Below are positions 45,844 through 57,689 of a stretch of DNA of 64,000 nt, one piece after another. The DNA lies in contig NW_006921532.1 of assembly GCF_000340215.1 (NCBI RefSeq), positions 8,305,735-8,369,734 of the forward strand, given 5' to 3'. Numbering within the stretch: position 1 is the first letter of the stretch; the number at the start of each line of letters is the position of its first letter. The stretch is from Pseudocercospora fijiensis CIRAD86. Its lineage: Eukaryota; Ascomycota; Dothideomycetes; Mycosphaerellales; Mycosphaerellaceae. The position numbers were made by a program, and so were the translations under genes. The notes under the pieces are model-generated. The model searched no databases. It was given only the letters and a program-made list of their open reading frames with translations, and had not been told where the DNA came from.

Positions 45844-48800
45844 GCGAGGTAGGGCTTCCCGTATAATTACGTAGATCCCGCTAAGACCCTATTTCCCTAT
45901 ATTATTTCGCTTAATTTCCGGGCTTCGCGTATTTCGAGATAGAGCTTAGTATATCTATACTAGGCAAGCGGAGGTCCTAAACCTCTCGTTTTATAATATA
46001 CTATATACTACTATAATAGACGATATTATAGAGCTAGAACGACTTCGGCAACTATTCTTTAACCTTACTAAACTATTTAAACTTTCCCTATCGTAATAGG
46101 AAATAATATAGGCTATTTTAAGTAATATCGCGTACTATTATATCGCGTTTAGGTAAAAGTTTAGATAAATAAGGGCGTATAACTAAGAAGTAGTATTTCG
46201 GCTATATTAAACGACGACGTAATAGTAAGAAGAAGGAAAATAGCGCTTCTAGTAGAGAGACCTTTATTAGATAGCGCTAGAACCCCGAGTTTAGGATAGT
46301 AGCGGCCTATAAACTTAAAGTATCCTTTATTATTACTATATATTACCTAGATAATATTTAATAAGAACTAGTATATATTACGAGAGGCTAATTCGATAGC
46401 GGATATATATACGACCTAGACCTTCTTAATAGCCGCAAATTAAACAAATACGTACGTAATATAATTACGACTAATATAAACAACTCTCCGAGAGCTAGAT
46501 ATATTATTAACCGTATTAGCAACGCCTTAAATAGACAACTTAGAAGTAGGAGACTATTTAGCGGCTAAAACGTATATTAAGACGCCTATAACCTAGGTCG
46601 TTCTCTACTATACTATAACCGTAATAAGAGACAAGTAATATAGCAAACAAGAGACAATATTCTAGTCTAGTTAGAAGCCGCTTATAGTAAGGCTGCTAAG
46701 TTAGGTCTATACTTCTATAGCTTTAGAATAATAACTCCTAGCGGCCTTCGAAGAAGCTCTATACCTGCCGAGCCCGCTAGTATTAAATTGCTTCGGAAAT
46801 GTAGTCGTATCGTACTTACAGACGATATATACGACACCTATAAGACTAGCTTCTATCTCTGTAACTTGATAGTGCCTAACGACTATTAAAATTTAAAAAT
46901 AGCGACCTACAGCTTATATAGCCCTAGAAAGCAAGTATAGAGTTATATATGCTATAGGTCTTCGATACCTAGCTTACTAGGCTAGTTACGGCGAGGCTAG
47001 TAGCTAGTCGCTATAACAGATAGTAACTAACGACTTAGTAAGCAAGCAGTTAGGTATTAAGACTATATTTCTAGACGTTTAACTACGCCTATATTAGCGC
47101 TATTAGTTAGAGATTATTCGGAAGAAGTTTCTACTAAATTTACTACTATATAAAGAAAGTCTATAGGTGCTTGCTAAGGTTACTTTATAACGTTAAGAAT
47201 AACAAAGAGTGTATTTAAGCGCTTACTAATGCTAAGAGGGCTTTACTAGGAGGGAATAACGACCCTCTAGCTAGCTAACTAAGGAAGGAATAGGGTTTCT
47301 AGTACGCTAGTATATAGTATACTTACGTAAGGCGGGACAATCCCTTACCTATATAGGTAGGACTAGCCGTTTCTTCCTATATAGGCATACTAGTTACTAA
47401 CCTTCGTATAGAACCGTAAACATAAGGCTAAAGTTAAGAAGGCAGCTAAGGCTAACTTCTCGCTCTCTAGCATTATTGTCTATGTAATTAAGACTAATAA
47501 GAAGTAGTATAATAGAGCTATTAAGGCGGCTAATAAGAGCTAGTAACTGCATCTCTTCCGACGTACTACTAGTAGTATAGAAGTCTCATAGCAACTACTA
47601 TATTTAGTCTAGGTCCTTCTAGCTGAACAGTACTCGAAGGCTTTAGCTTAAGTTAAACTTAGTATACTATAACAGAGCCGATCTAAGCGTTACGAGATTT
47701 ACGGCCTACTAGCAGAGCATATATATTATCTCTAGACGACTTGTTGTCTGCCTTACTAGTATATCCGAGTCTAGATCAATGCCGAGTATAAAGACAACCC
47801 TATTAGCAAGGGTATTGCTAAGACCTACGTATAGCGGTTTAAAGAGGTAGATAGCCTTAAAGCGACTATTATCTACTATAAATAGCAATAGGCGATTATA
47901 CTAGCTATTAAGGACGAGGACGAGGTATTTCTTCTAAGTTCTATCTCGGTATAATAGCGACAATATAGGCGCTCTTAAGCGGACTAATTACCTTTAGCTA
48001 TATTCGCATTTTAAGAATATTAAGGTTAACTTCTATAAGAAGCTAGACGAGGCGAGAACGCGGCTCTCGGTACTATAATATCGTTCCTTTATAAACTAGC
48101 TATCGTCTAATTATACCGCCGAGGTAGCGAGAATATCGTTACTTCTATCTATTAAGGACTTCTTATAATAGTAATAACCGCCGTAGCAAGCCGCTAGCGA
48201 GACAACCTATATACTAGAGACAATCTTCGACAAGGAGGAGATAGAAGATATTAATACGGTAGATAAGGACAATATAGACAACCTATTAGCGGCAAGAGAT
48301 AGAGACACTATAATAGCGACAAGCGGGTAGTCTAATAAGGAGGCAACTGCTATAATACGAGACCTATAACACATACCTCGTAGACACGTTATCTATTCTA
48401 TACTACCTCATATTCGAGATATAATAGCTACGCTAATACTACGAAGCGAGTTACCCTTTCTAATAGGTCTTCCGGCAGGCTTATTCTGTAGCGTAGGCCG
48501 CCCTTAGTATTAGATACTCGATCTGTAGGTTATCGAGTTTAATAGGGTAATAGGCCTACGATACAATATCTATATATACGCGCTCGAGAAGATAATACTA
48601 TACTAGTCGCTATATTAGTCGTTATTTAGTAATAGTAGTAAGTAAGCGAGTAAGAGGAGGCGATAGTAAGTAAGAGGCAATAGTATATATAGGGCGATAG
48701 CAATAGCGGCTATTGTAGGTAGGCGTAGTGTATAGAGATAATAATACCTTAGAATATACTATAATAGCTGTACTATATACAAACTTCAGCTTTATAATCG

Positions 48801-48930
48801 CCTCTATAACTAATAGTACTACTAGTAGTATTATAAGTAGAGAATAGACTATACGCGAGGCCCGGAAATTAAGCGAGATAATATAGGAAAATAGGGTCTT
48901 AGCGGGAAAGACGTAATTGCCCTACCTCGC
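45844..48930. mobile_element. TIR DNA transposon with TTA target duplication
   Basis: Long inverted repeats at 45844-45932 and 48851-48930 (outer ends GCGAGGTAGGG / CCCTACCTCGC), with one indel of about 9 bp and few mismatches, are flanked by TTA on both sides (45841-45843 and 48931-48933). A 3-bp TTA duplication is characteristic of PIF/Harbinger elements, but I could not recognise a transposase in the 3.1-kb RIPed body. The superfamily is therefore only suggested. Confidence 0.7.
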
Positions 48931-50206
48931 TTAAATAGATCTTAGGCTTCTAGCAGAATTAGTTTATTTCGTCTAGAAGGTCGACAATCTAGGTACGTAG
49001 AAGGTACGGGAGTTTTAGGATTAGCGAATGCCGAAGATTTCTGAACTTTGCGGGTGGTTAGCGCTAACTTAATAGGATTTTAGCTTGGGTCTAGATTTAA
49101 AAGCTACTATAGAGAGGGTACTTACTATTATAGACTTTAATTATACGATTAGCGTACTACCGATTACAGCGAGGTAATTAGGGCTTGCTTTTAGCGGTTA
49201 GGTAAGTTAGTAAGTAATTAAACTCTAATCCCTCGGATTTCCTATACTTCCTTAATTAGATGTTTGTCTTCTTAAATACAAAACCTACTACTTTCTGACC
49301 CTCTACTCTTCTCCCCGTTAATTTTCTACTATATAAATGTAAGAAGGGTATATTAGTAGGTAGATAGGGTAGTAGTAGGTACGAGTAGTATTCGATAAGG
49401 AGCTAGAAGGAGAGGGAGGAAGGTAGGCAAGTTAGCCTACTACTAAGCGCCAAGCCCTACCTAAGGCATCGAGACCCTAGCTTCACTCGAGCCCGGTTAC
49501 ATGCTAATCACGTATAACCTCTTTAGTCCTAACAACAAAATTGCTCCCTACCGCACCCTTAACCCTAGCTACAAATTCCCGTCTATGCCCTTATATAGTA
49601 TTATTCTTTCCGTAGATTCTAAGACAAATAACCCCGAATATACTAAAAGTAGTAATTAAGACCAAATAAGGAATATAGACATTAAAATTACTCTAATCTT
49701 TTTAGAAGTAATATCTCCTTAAATAACTATCTAAGCAAAATATATTAGGAAGGCGGCAATGCTAAGCATTGCTTATATAAGAGGTAGCATTTACTACTCG
49801 ACTCTATGTCCTCCTCCTTACGCTCCTACTTTATATTACCTTCTAGGACCTCGAATATATAGCGAGGAATTCCGAACTACCGTCCTCTAAAGATTTAGAA
49901 GATTCGGACTAAGCTTTACTTAATATAACTAATGTTACGGTATTAGGAAGAAGGACTAAACTATATAGAAGTCCGAAGATAAAGCGCATAGTAGTTATAG
50001 CCTTAGGCATTAGGCACGTAATAGACCCTAATACCTAGATATATACTCTAAGTTACCCCCTTAGTACGTACTAGTATATATCGCTATAAAATAAAACAAA
50101 TACAACAACTATCTAGCTAGCAAAGCAAATAGGAGGGTATTAGGTAAGCAAACAAGTAAACAAACTAGACTACTCTAGGCAATATAGGGCAAACAAAGGC
50201 CCCTTC

Positions 50207-53200
50207 TTAGTACTTAGCAGCTAGCTTTATAGCGCTCTTAATAGCGGCCTTGCGATCTACTAGGTTTAGCTATTTTGTAAAGCGGCCGTACTTAATCTTA
50301 TTAAGCGGCTTAGTAAAGCTATCGGCTGTCTAATTATATATACTAACATATTAGACGATAGTAGAACCGTTAGCAATCTTCTTGCAAATATAGTAAATAT
50401 AAGTATCTATATACTTCGTGCGGCTATTAATGCTAGTCGACTTAGTAATAGTAATAACGGACTAATTGTCCTCGTAGAGCGTTACTAGGAGAATATAGCC
50501 CTTATAGCTAATCTCCTTTAATAAACGAGCTAAGGCAACTACTTCCTTAGCCCCTAGTATAGTAAGCTAAATATACTTAGCTTTAGTTAATAATAGTATA
50601 ACGAGTATCTAGCGGCCGGACTTATACAATAGAGGTCTGCCTATAATAGTAAAGTAGAAACCGCCTATAGAGCGGCAAGTAACTATATTATTAGCCTATA
50701 AGGCGTTATAGTATCTAGCAAAGTTAAGCTTATCGTTCTATATGCCCTAGAAGCGTATACTACGACTAAGGGTACTAACTAGGTACTTAATTAGCTAAAG
50801 GAGTACGGCATAATACTCTTTAGTTAGGTTAGAGATAAATCGTAATAAATTAATAATAGGCCTGTAGTATAGCAAGTGTTAGGTCGTGTAATTATAGCTA
50901 GCTATAGCGCCTTACTAATTAATAACGTAAATAGTACGCTTAGTACGATCGCGAATAATACGTATACCGAGACAGTAGTAAAGGCTACTAAGTTCTCGTA
51001 TATTAAAGCGGTCCTTTAGCAGCTAGGCAACGACTTCTAGTACTAATAGGCTATAGGCAACAATAATTATATTATCGACGTAGATAACGATAATCGAGCC
51101 GCTAATAACGTATTTAAACATATATACGTTAGTTATTATCTATATAAAATCTAGGTTCTTTAAGTACTTCCGAAGCTCTTTATACTATAGCACTAGTAAT
51201 TGCTTTAGACTATATAGTGCCTTTAGCAATAGGCAAACTATGCCCTTGCTACTACGGCCCTTAAAGCCGTATAGTTGTTTAACGTAGATCTTATACTTAT
51301 TACTAATAAGGGCGTTAAGGAAGGCAGTTAGAATATCGTACTACTTAGCTTCTAGGTTATAGTATGCAATTAGGCTAAGTAAGGCCCGAAGGGTATATAG
51401 CCTAGTAATAGCTATATATATCTCGTTATAGTCCTAGCCTTTAACTTATATAAAGCTACGGACAGCCTAACGAGCCTTAAATCGGCTTATATTACCGTTA
51501 GCATCTCGCTTAATAGTAAAGACCTACCGGCTACGGACAACCTTCCTGCATTCTAGTACCTCTAACCGAGATATATAAACCTATATATAGTTGTTAATAC
51601 AAGGACCTAAACAGGGCCGAAGCAAGCCTAGCTATCCAAATTAGATCTGAACACATTGGACTCAGATCTTACCTGTTTAGAAGAAACGTCCTAGGAATTG
51701 AAAGCAGGGCTTGCTAATATAGCTACTAATCTTAGAACCCTGAGTATATGCTACTAGTCTGCCCTTAATAGTTAGAAGGCAGAAGCGATTAGAGACTAAA
51801 AGCAATAGAAAGGGAATACGATAAGCTAATCTAGAGCAAAGAAGACCTAAAGAGGATAGTAAAGTGGATTATTAAATAGGGATTTATACAACAATTCGCA
51901 CTAGCAAGGGAAACTAAGGAGTAGATAAGAAGGAGGGAAGAAGAGGGGGAAAGAAGGGTAGGGCAGTAGGCAAGGTAGTTAGAGGGTAACAACTATAACA
52001 CTAGTACACCCTAGAGGAAGGAAAACAAGGAAACGAGGAAGATCAACACTTGTAAATAGGATAGGAGGGAGGTTTTTACTAACTAAGTTGGTTTCCTACC
52101 TAAAACAATATATAGAAACAGACCTACATAGGCCGAAAGGCACTATAACAGGCAAATGAAATATCTATCTATCTATCTATCTATATAGTTGTTAATTAGT
52201 AACTTGTATTTAGCCTCGTAAGCCTCCTTCTACTATAGCTAATATAGCGACTAAGTCGCCTCCTTATAGCTCTTTAGGATAGGGATAGTTTCTTCAGGCT
52301 TGTTAGACTACTTAGCAATATAGTAGGAGGCTACAAAACCTTTAATATATGCTATTAGTATATTAGCTATTATACGTCGAGTTAACCGCCTAATACTACA
52401 ATCCGCTAGGCAGCTACGTAACAGTTTACGAGCGCTCTTATTACTTCGTATCTTACGTATAGAGCGGCTACTAACTATATCTAGCCGCTTAAATTTAGGT
52501 AACTATTGCAGCTAGGCTCGCCCTTCTTAGCTTCTAGATTATATGCTAGCTATTCTTCTTTAGCTAACTAAAAGCTATCTTTATTAGTACTTAAAGCTAG
52601 CGGCTAAACGTCTAGAAGGTCGTCGTCGATTAGTAATAGATTAGCGACCTAATCGGGCATCTACTAAGCAGGCTCGTCTAGAGGCTCTTCTTGCTAAGCT
52701 AGAAGCTGCTAGACTATACTAGCTGCCTTAGCTAGTAGCGGAGACTCGTTAGTTATAGAATTAAACAGGGCCGGTATAATAGACTTAAGGGTAACAAACT
52801 CATTCTTAGACAAGTCGTTAGAGTTAGTATATAGCTTTATACCCTCTAGAAGTAGGAGGTTACCCTATAACTTAACAAGCTAAATATCTTTAGAAGTAAT
52901 AGCCTTATATCAATTAGGCAGATAAATTATATATTTTCTAGAATCTATAGTCTATAGAGCTATTAATATAGCTAACTAGCTTGCTAACTAGGCCTCTACT
53001 ACCTATCTTCTTTCTACGAGCGATACTATAGTCGTATACGATAGCAGTATAGCTATATATACGAAGGTGCTAAAGTCGAAGCTACTTTCGAGACTAATTA
53101 AACTTCTTAGCTATAATAGTATAGAGGCTATTACCTTCTAAGGTACTAGGAGTAATGTTAAGGACTAATATGGTAGTAGTAACTAGATAGAGCTATAGAG

Positions 53201-54700
53201 CCTTTAGAAGGTTAGCCTATAGCATTATCTTTCTTATAGTCGTATATACGATATAGTTACTAACCTTAGTAAGGCTATTCTAAGTCGAAGAATAAGGTAT
53301 AGTAATCTATAGTATAATGCCCTTATCTCGAGCCTAACTTAATAGCTAATTTTCGCCGTATTTACTACCTCTATCGAGGCGGTAGATCGGGATTAAGTAA
53401 CTAGTCTATATACGGATGTATATACGATAGTAGTTAATTGCTATAGCAGCCCCTAACTTAAGCGTACTAGCATATTCGTATCGATAGCCTAACTTAGTAT
53501 ATATAAATAGTGTAAAATAGCGCTCTTATAATAGGCTAGTGTTAGTAATAGTAACTATATCTATATAGACAATATAGTAAATCGTAGATAGTAGAAGGCG
53601 TAGTAGACAGTTGTATTCCTTATAAGCTATCGCTATTCGATAGGCAATATAGTTCCGGAAGTCCTTCTTAGCGCTAGTAATAACAATCTAGTCCTTAGCT
53701 TCTACTATTAGCAGCTTTAAGTTGCGGTAATAGATATAGCTATATTATAGATGCTATTCTTCTATCGTGCCTATTAGCACCCCCTTCTTCGATAGAAGCG
53801 TAACTACCTTACTATCTACACTAGAGGTTAGTATATATAGGTAGGGGAGACTATTCTTTTAGTATGTCTAAGCGATAGTAACCTCGTTACCTTCTACTAT
53901 CGTAAATAGGACACGCTTATTACTACGGCAGAAACAACCCTTATTAGTAAGCTTCTTAGTAGATAGGAGGTTAGCTACTAGCCTAGACCTAGTATATATA
54001 GTATATTAGATAGCTTTATACTACTTATACTACGCTTATTAACTACCTTAGTCTAAGCTATACTAACTATAGTAGCGTGCTTTATATTGCTACTAAACCG
54101 GGTAGGGATATAGCAGCCTTCGTATTTAATAAGCAACGAAGGGTCGTTAACTATATATATACTAGTACCTAAGTCGACAACCTAATTAGTAGTACGAGTA
54201 CTAGTAGTAAGAGCGGTAGAAACGCAGTCGCTAATAGTAACTATAGCGGTAAAGGCGTAATTATCGCGAAGTCTCTAAGTACTTTACTTTCTATCTCGGA
54301 AGGCCTATACGACTTCTATATATCGGCGGTACTAGCTAACGAGAGATTCTAAGCACAGTCTTTATACCGAAGTGTAAATATTAAGTACTTTCTATCGCTG
54401 TTAATAATAAGCTACAACCCTAACGAGTTAGATTTACTAATATAGCTCTAATTCTCGTTATATCCCTAGTATTAAAAGAAGATACGAGATCCGCCTATAG
54501 CGAAGATATTATTATTGTTAGGTTCCGGCTAAATATCTATATCGATGTAGGTAATAAAGTCGTACCGTACGACGAAGATTAATAGGATCTACTAACCGTA
54601 CGGTCGAAAGCCGATTCTATATAAGAGGTGTCTATACGCTACTTGTTTAGATACGTTTAGTACCTAAGCCTAAATATAGACTTAGCGAAAGGGAATATAA
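50207..54700 (-). pseudogene. Ty1/copia retrotransposon polyprotein, RIPed
   Basis: The minus-strand frame contains copia reverse transcriptase: VFTIKRDANGNISRFKARW at about 51540, YDILTAFLNAL, KIYVKQLYGFKG, and the catalytic YVDN (YVDD with one change) near 51080. It ends with RNase H (YIDTYIYYICKKIANGSTIV ... ADSFTKPLNKIKYGRF) and a TAA at 50209-50207. Upstream on this strand (above 52197) the frame continues towards integrase and gag, but I could not place their limits, so the right boundary is approximate. Many TAG codons inactivate it. A 583-bp retroposon interrupts it. LTRs were not identified. Confidence 0.75.
51599..52181. mobile_element. Short retroposon (SINE or truncated LINE) inside the copia element
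   Basis: A 583-bp insert is flanked by a perfect 15-bp duplication TATATAGTTGTTAAT (51584-51598 and 52182-52196). Its right end is an (ATCT)n tail of about five to six units. It keeps CpA and TpG, unlike the copia DNA around it, so it entered later or escaped RIP. Removal restores the copia frame (AKYKLLINNY). No clear tRNA-type A or B box was found, so SINE versus 5'-truncated non-LTR element is open. Confidence 0.75.
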
Positions 54701-55462
54701 TTAATACTAATCGATAACTATATAGCTTATTAGCAAAGGATCGTAGAGTAAATAATCTATTCCTACGTATATAGCGTAAATATAAAAGGAGATACTTGCG
54801 GCTAACTTTGCTTTTAGATAAGCCGGTATTTAGGTAGTATATATACGCCGGTCTAACCGTCTAAGTAGAGCTATCTTACGTATAGGAGACGACGTCGATA
54901 TTACCGAGCGCGTTAGCCGGCCTATCTCGCTAGCTATACTAGGGTTACTAATAACGCCTATTATCGCTAATAGAGAAGAGGCTAAGGTTAAGTAAAAGAT
55001 CTCTATATTTACGAGGAGTAAGCTCTAGTAACGTACGAATAATTATAAATTAAACTTTATAATCGATATACTTATACGCCTACTAAGCGAAATTCCGGCC
55101 TATACCTTATCGCCCTCTTTTAAGTATTTACTTAGCGACAAAAACTAGACTTTAATAAAGAAATAGACGAAGAAAGAGATTCTCCGAGCTATAGAAACAA
55201 ACTCGTAGAGCTTTCTAGTATCGCTATAAACAGGCTATTAGGGCACGTAACTAGACGCTAATATTTAGATAGACTAAGTCGTAGTACCCTTAAATACTCC
55301 GAGTCTTTACGCTATTTGTTATACGACTAGGGAACTATATAAGCCTATATAATTACTAAGAAGTCGTCGTCTATACTAGGCCTAAGCAGCTCGCTATCCT
55401 TCTACTAAATAAGGTTGGCGGGAGACTAGCTAGATAGAGCAAAAGTATAGCGATAAGAGGTC

Positions 55463-56446
55463 ATGTTCAATTGCTTCAACTGGCCAGTACCCGTCTGGCT
55501 TTCTACTCGGATCATTCCTGCTGCCAGACAAACTGCCGCCGCTCGAAAAGCTCTGTACGATCTTCTGCTGTCATGGTACCAGTCTGGTGGTTTGAAGACA
55601 GCTTCCGAGGAGATGAAAGCAATTGTGACTGTCTTCGAACGAGCCAAATCGCCCCCTGATGTCGGGACCAAGTTTCTCAATATGATGATGATCGCCTTTT
55701 TGGCCAATACGCCTGAAACACTGGGCTGGCTCATGATGTATCTTGTTCAGGCTCCGGAGCTTTTCAAAGTCATCAAAGCAGAATGTGATGCTCTGGGCGA
55801 GTCTTTAGTCACCTTGAACTTCAAATCCGCAACACCGCATTTGTACTCGGCATTCTTCGAGACTTTTCGGATGTATGTCTTCACAGGAACACCGGCGACA
55901 GTGACGAAGCCATGCACGCTGCCTGGTATGGGAGACCACGTCTTTCAGCCTGGTGACATTTTGCACTCTTTTGCAGAGGCTTGTGCGATGGATGTCGAGA
56001 TATATGGATCGGACGTTGAGTATTGGAAGGGCCATCGCTTTGTTGGTGAGGGCGAGGCTTTGTTGAAGTACGATCTGACATTCGGACTTGGACGAAGCCG
56101 TAAGTATCGAAATAACTGTGATAGCTCTGCCAGTACTGACGCATCTCATTTCATAGCCTGTCCGGGTCGCAACTTTGCTATCATAGAACTGTGCATGCTG
56201 GCGGCTCGCATGATCAAAACCTTCGACTTCTCTGATCCCTTCATCAGCGAGAAGCTCAGCTTCAAAGACCCAGACTTTGTGGTGCATAAACCTGCTGAGG
56301 CAGGCAAGGCGAAAATCATTGATCTTGATGGAAGCATCAAAGAGGTCCTGCATCCTGGCAACAAGAGCGATCAAGGTCTTCCCGGGATGACAGCGTCGAA
56401 CATTCCTTTAAACGACTTTGCTTGCAAGCTGACGCCGCGATGCTGA
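55463..56446 (+). pseudogene. Cytochrome P450, 3' part (interrupted gene)
   Basis: Two exons, 55463-56099 and 56157-56446, with a 57-bp GTAAGT...TAG intron, would encode about 308 residues. They start MFNCFNWPVPVWLSTRIIPA and include the I-helix region (LNMMMIAFLANTPETLGW), the K-helix E-x-x-R motif (ETFRMY) and the haem ligand block FGLGRSPCPGRNFA completed by the splice. Together with the 194 residues at 21395-21976 this equals a normal P450 of about 500 aa. The half has no RIP damage and no stop. It has no promoter of its own apart from transposon DNA. The Met at 55463 is an internal Met of the original protein. Confidence 0.88.
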
Positions 56447-56989
56447 GTGCCTGGGCGGAGAAAGCGATATGCTGCTTACTGTCTATCAGATCTTCTGGTG
56501 TGCTATGGCGCTTTGGTCTCAAATGAATCCGACGATCTATTTCTCCTTATAGATATACTCACTGTCCAGGACATCCTGTATATCTCTCAGCGTCTTAGAT
56601 CGTTTGCACAGGCAAATTATCATTGAGGCCGGGCTGATAAGCATCGAGTAGCAACAAGTCCGATGGATGTTTGTTCGGACTTCGTAAGTGGGGCCATATC
56701 TGAAGATCCATGATTATGCATCAGAAATGAACAAGTATCGTGTCAAGTAACGGACTAGCCATTGATTCCATCGACCAAGTAACGGATCGATGGAGATCGA
56801 CAAACGCAAACTGGTATGCGGGGGCTGCAAAAACTCACACAAGCTCTTCCCTTGATCAAGTTACATCGATCTCACATGCTTCCAGGCATTTTTGGCGACG
56901 GAGAGGTAATGTAGTGCTGGATAGACTGTGCCAAGTTGCTGGTAGATCATATACGATCAAAACTCGCCAAGCCATCATCCAATCACATC
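56447..56989. other. Intergenic between P450 3' part and tRNA-Phe
   Basis: About 540 bp of un-RIPed sequence with no recognised gene. It includes the P450 3' UTR. Confidence 0.45.
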
Positions 56990-57145
56990 GTCGCTTTAGC
57001 TCACTTGGGAGAGCGCCAGACTGAAGCCTGCAAACTTTGGTCCAACGCACTGTGCGGTATCTGGAGGTACTGTGGTATGTAATCGCCTCGCTATGATATA
57101 TGTTACCACGTCTAACCAGTAATAGTTCGATCCACAGAAGCGACA
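56990..57145 (+). tRNA. tRNA-Phe (GAA) with two introns, one in the T arm
   Basis: Exons 56990-57026, 57059-57074 and 57126-57145 give a 73-nt tRNA. Acceptor GTCGCTT pairs with AAGCGAC; D stem GCTC/GAGC; anticodon stem CCAGA/TCTGG around CTGAAGA (anticodon GAA); T stem CTGTG/CACAG around TTCGATC; discriminator A. Every stem pair is Watson-Crick. Intron 1 (57027-57058, 32 nt) is at the normal 37/38 position. A further 51 nt (57075-57125) separates the T-stem 5' strand from the T loop; it begins GTATGT and ends TAG with CTAAC 11 nt before its end. The A box (about 56997-57008) and B box core GTTCGATCC remain intact. Positions 15 (C) and 48 (A) are not the usual G-C Levitt pair, so a decaying gene is possible. 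Confidence 0.85.
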
Positions 57146-57148
57146 ATC

Positions 57149-57155
57149 TTTTTTT
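57149..57155 (+). terminator. RNA polymerase III terminator (T7)
   Basis: A run of seven T on the sense strand starts 4 nt after the tRNA discriminator base, the normal pol III stop. Confidence 0.85.
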
Positions 57156-57640
57156 GTCCACTAGATGTGTTCTTTTGAACGAAAAATCCAATTTTTCCAA
57201 ATTTCGAAAAACGCCAAGACTTCACATCCGAGCCTTGCCACGGCGGGTATACGGATTGCACACTCTTCTTTTGAGCATAGTAGGCTTTTTCAGCATCGTA
57301 AAATGATCGTGTGTAAATGTCGCTTCCTCAAAGTGTTGTGTGGTTGTGCGTGGATGAATAGGCTTCGGATCATTCATCCGCACGCAGCAAGCGCCTTGGA
57401 CGTCACCTCCTCAAACTTGAACCCATGATTAGCCTACCCATCATCACCATCTCAACAACCTACAGCATAATAACAATGCACCCTGGGCGGTCGACCGATC
57501 ATCATCATCATCATGGACAACCCAGGTATCATACCAACGGCAGCTGAGCGACTGAACGCTGCAACAAGATGAAGACAACAATGACCTCGTCCTGAAAGCC
57601 TCAGATCCATCTGGACAAGGCACAAAACTACCCAGCCCGC
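57156..57640. other. Intergenic between tRNA-Phe and SSU1-like pseudogene
   Basis: No gene recognised. It contains short CAT/ATC-type runs near 57500. Composition is ordinary. Confidence 0.4.
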
Positions 57641-57689
57641 AAGCAAAAAGATGAGAACAACAGAGCTCGAAAAATTATCATGGCTGGCG

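Larger units (their letters stand above)
22102..55455. mobile_element. Nested RIPed transposon island inserted in the P450 gene
   Basis: About 33.4 kb with near absence of CpA and TpG, excess TpA, well-kept CpG, and frames stopped mainly by TAG. No intact gene was found in it. Individual parts are listed separately. Stretches I could not assign are 30119-32241 (partly less mutated at about 31930-32140, plus a 48-bp unit repeated twice near 31250-31343), 41913-42260, 48934-50206 and 54700-55455. The outermost element boundaries are not identified. CATG occurs at both breakpoints (21983-21986 and 55462-55465) but is too short to prove a target duplication. Confidence 0.85.

Noticed and set aside
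22102..55455. A Starship giant element carrying cargo genes
   Set aside because: No tyrosine-recombinase captain (DUF3435) or intact cargo was seen; the island is a nest of smaller RIPed elements.
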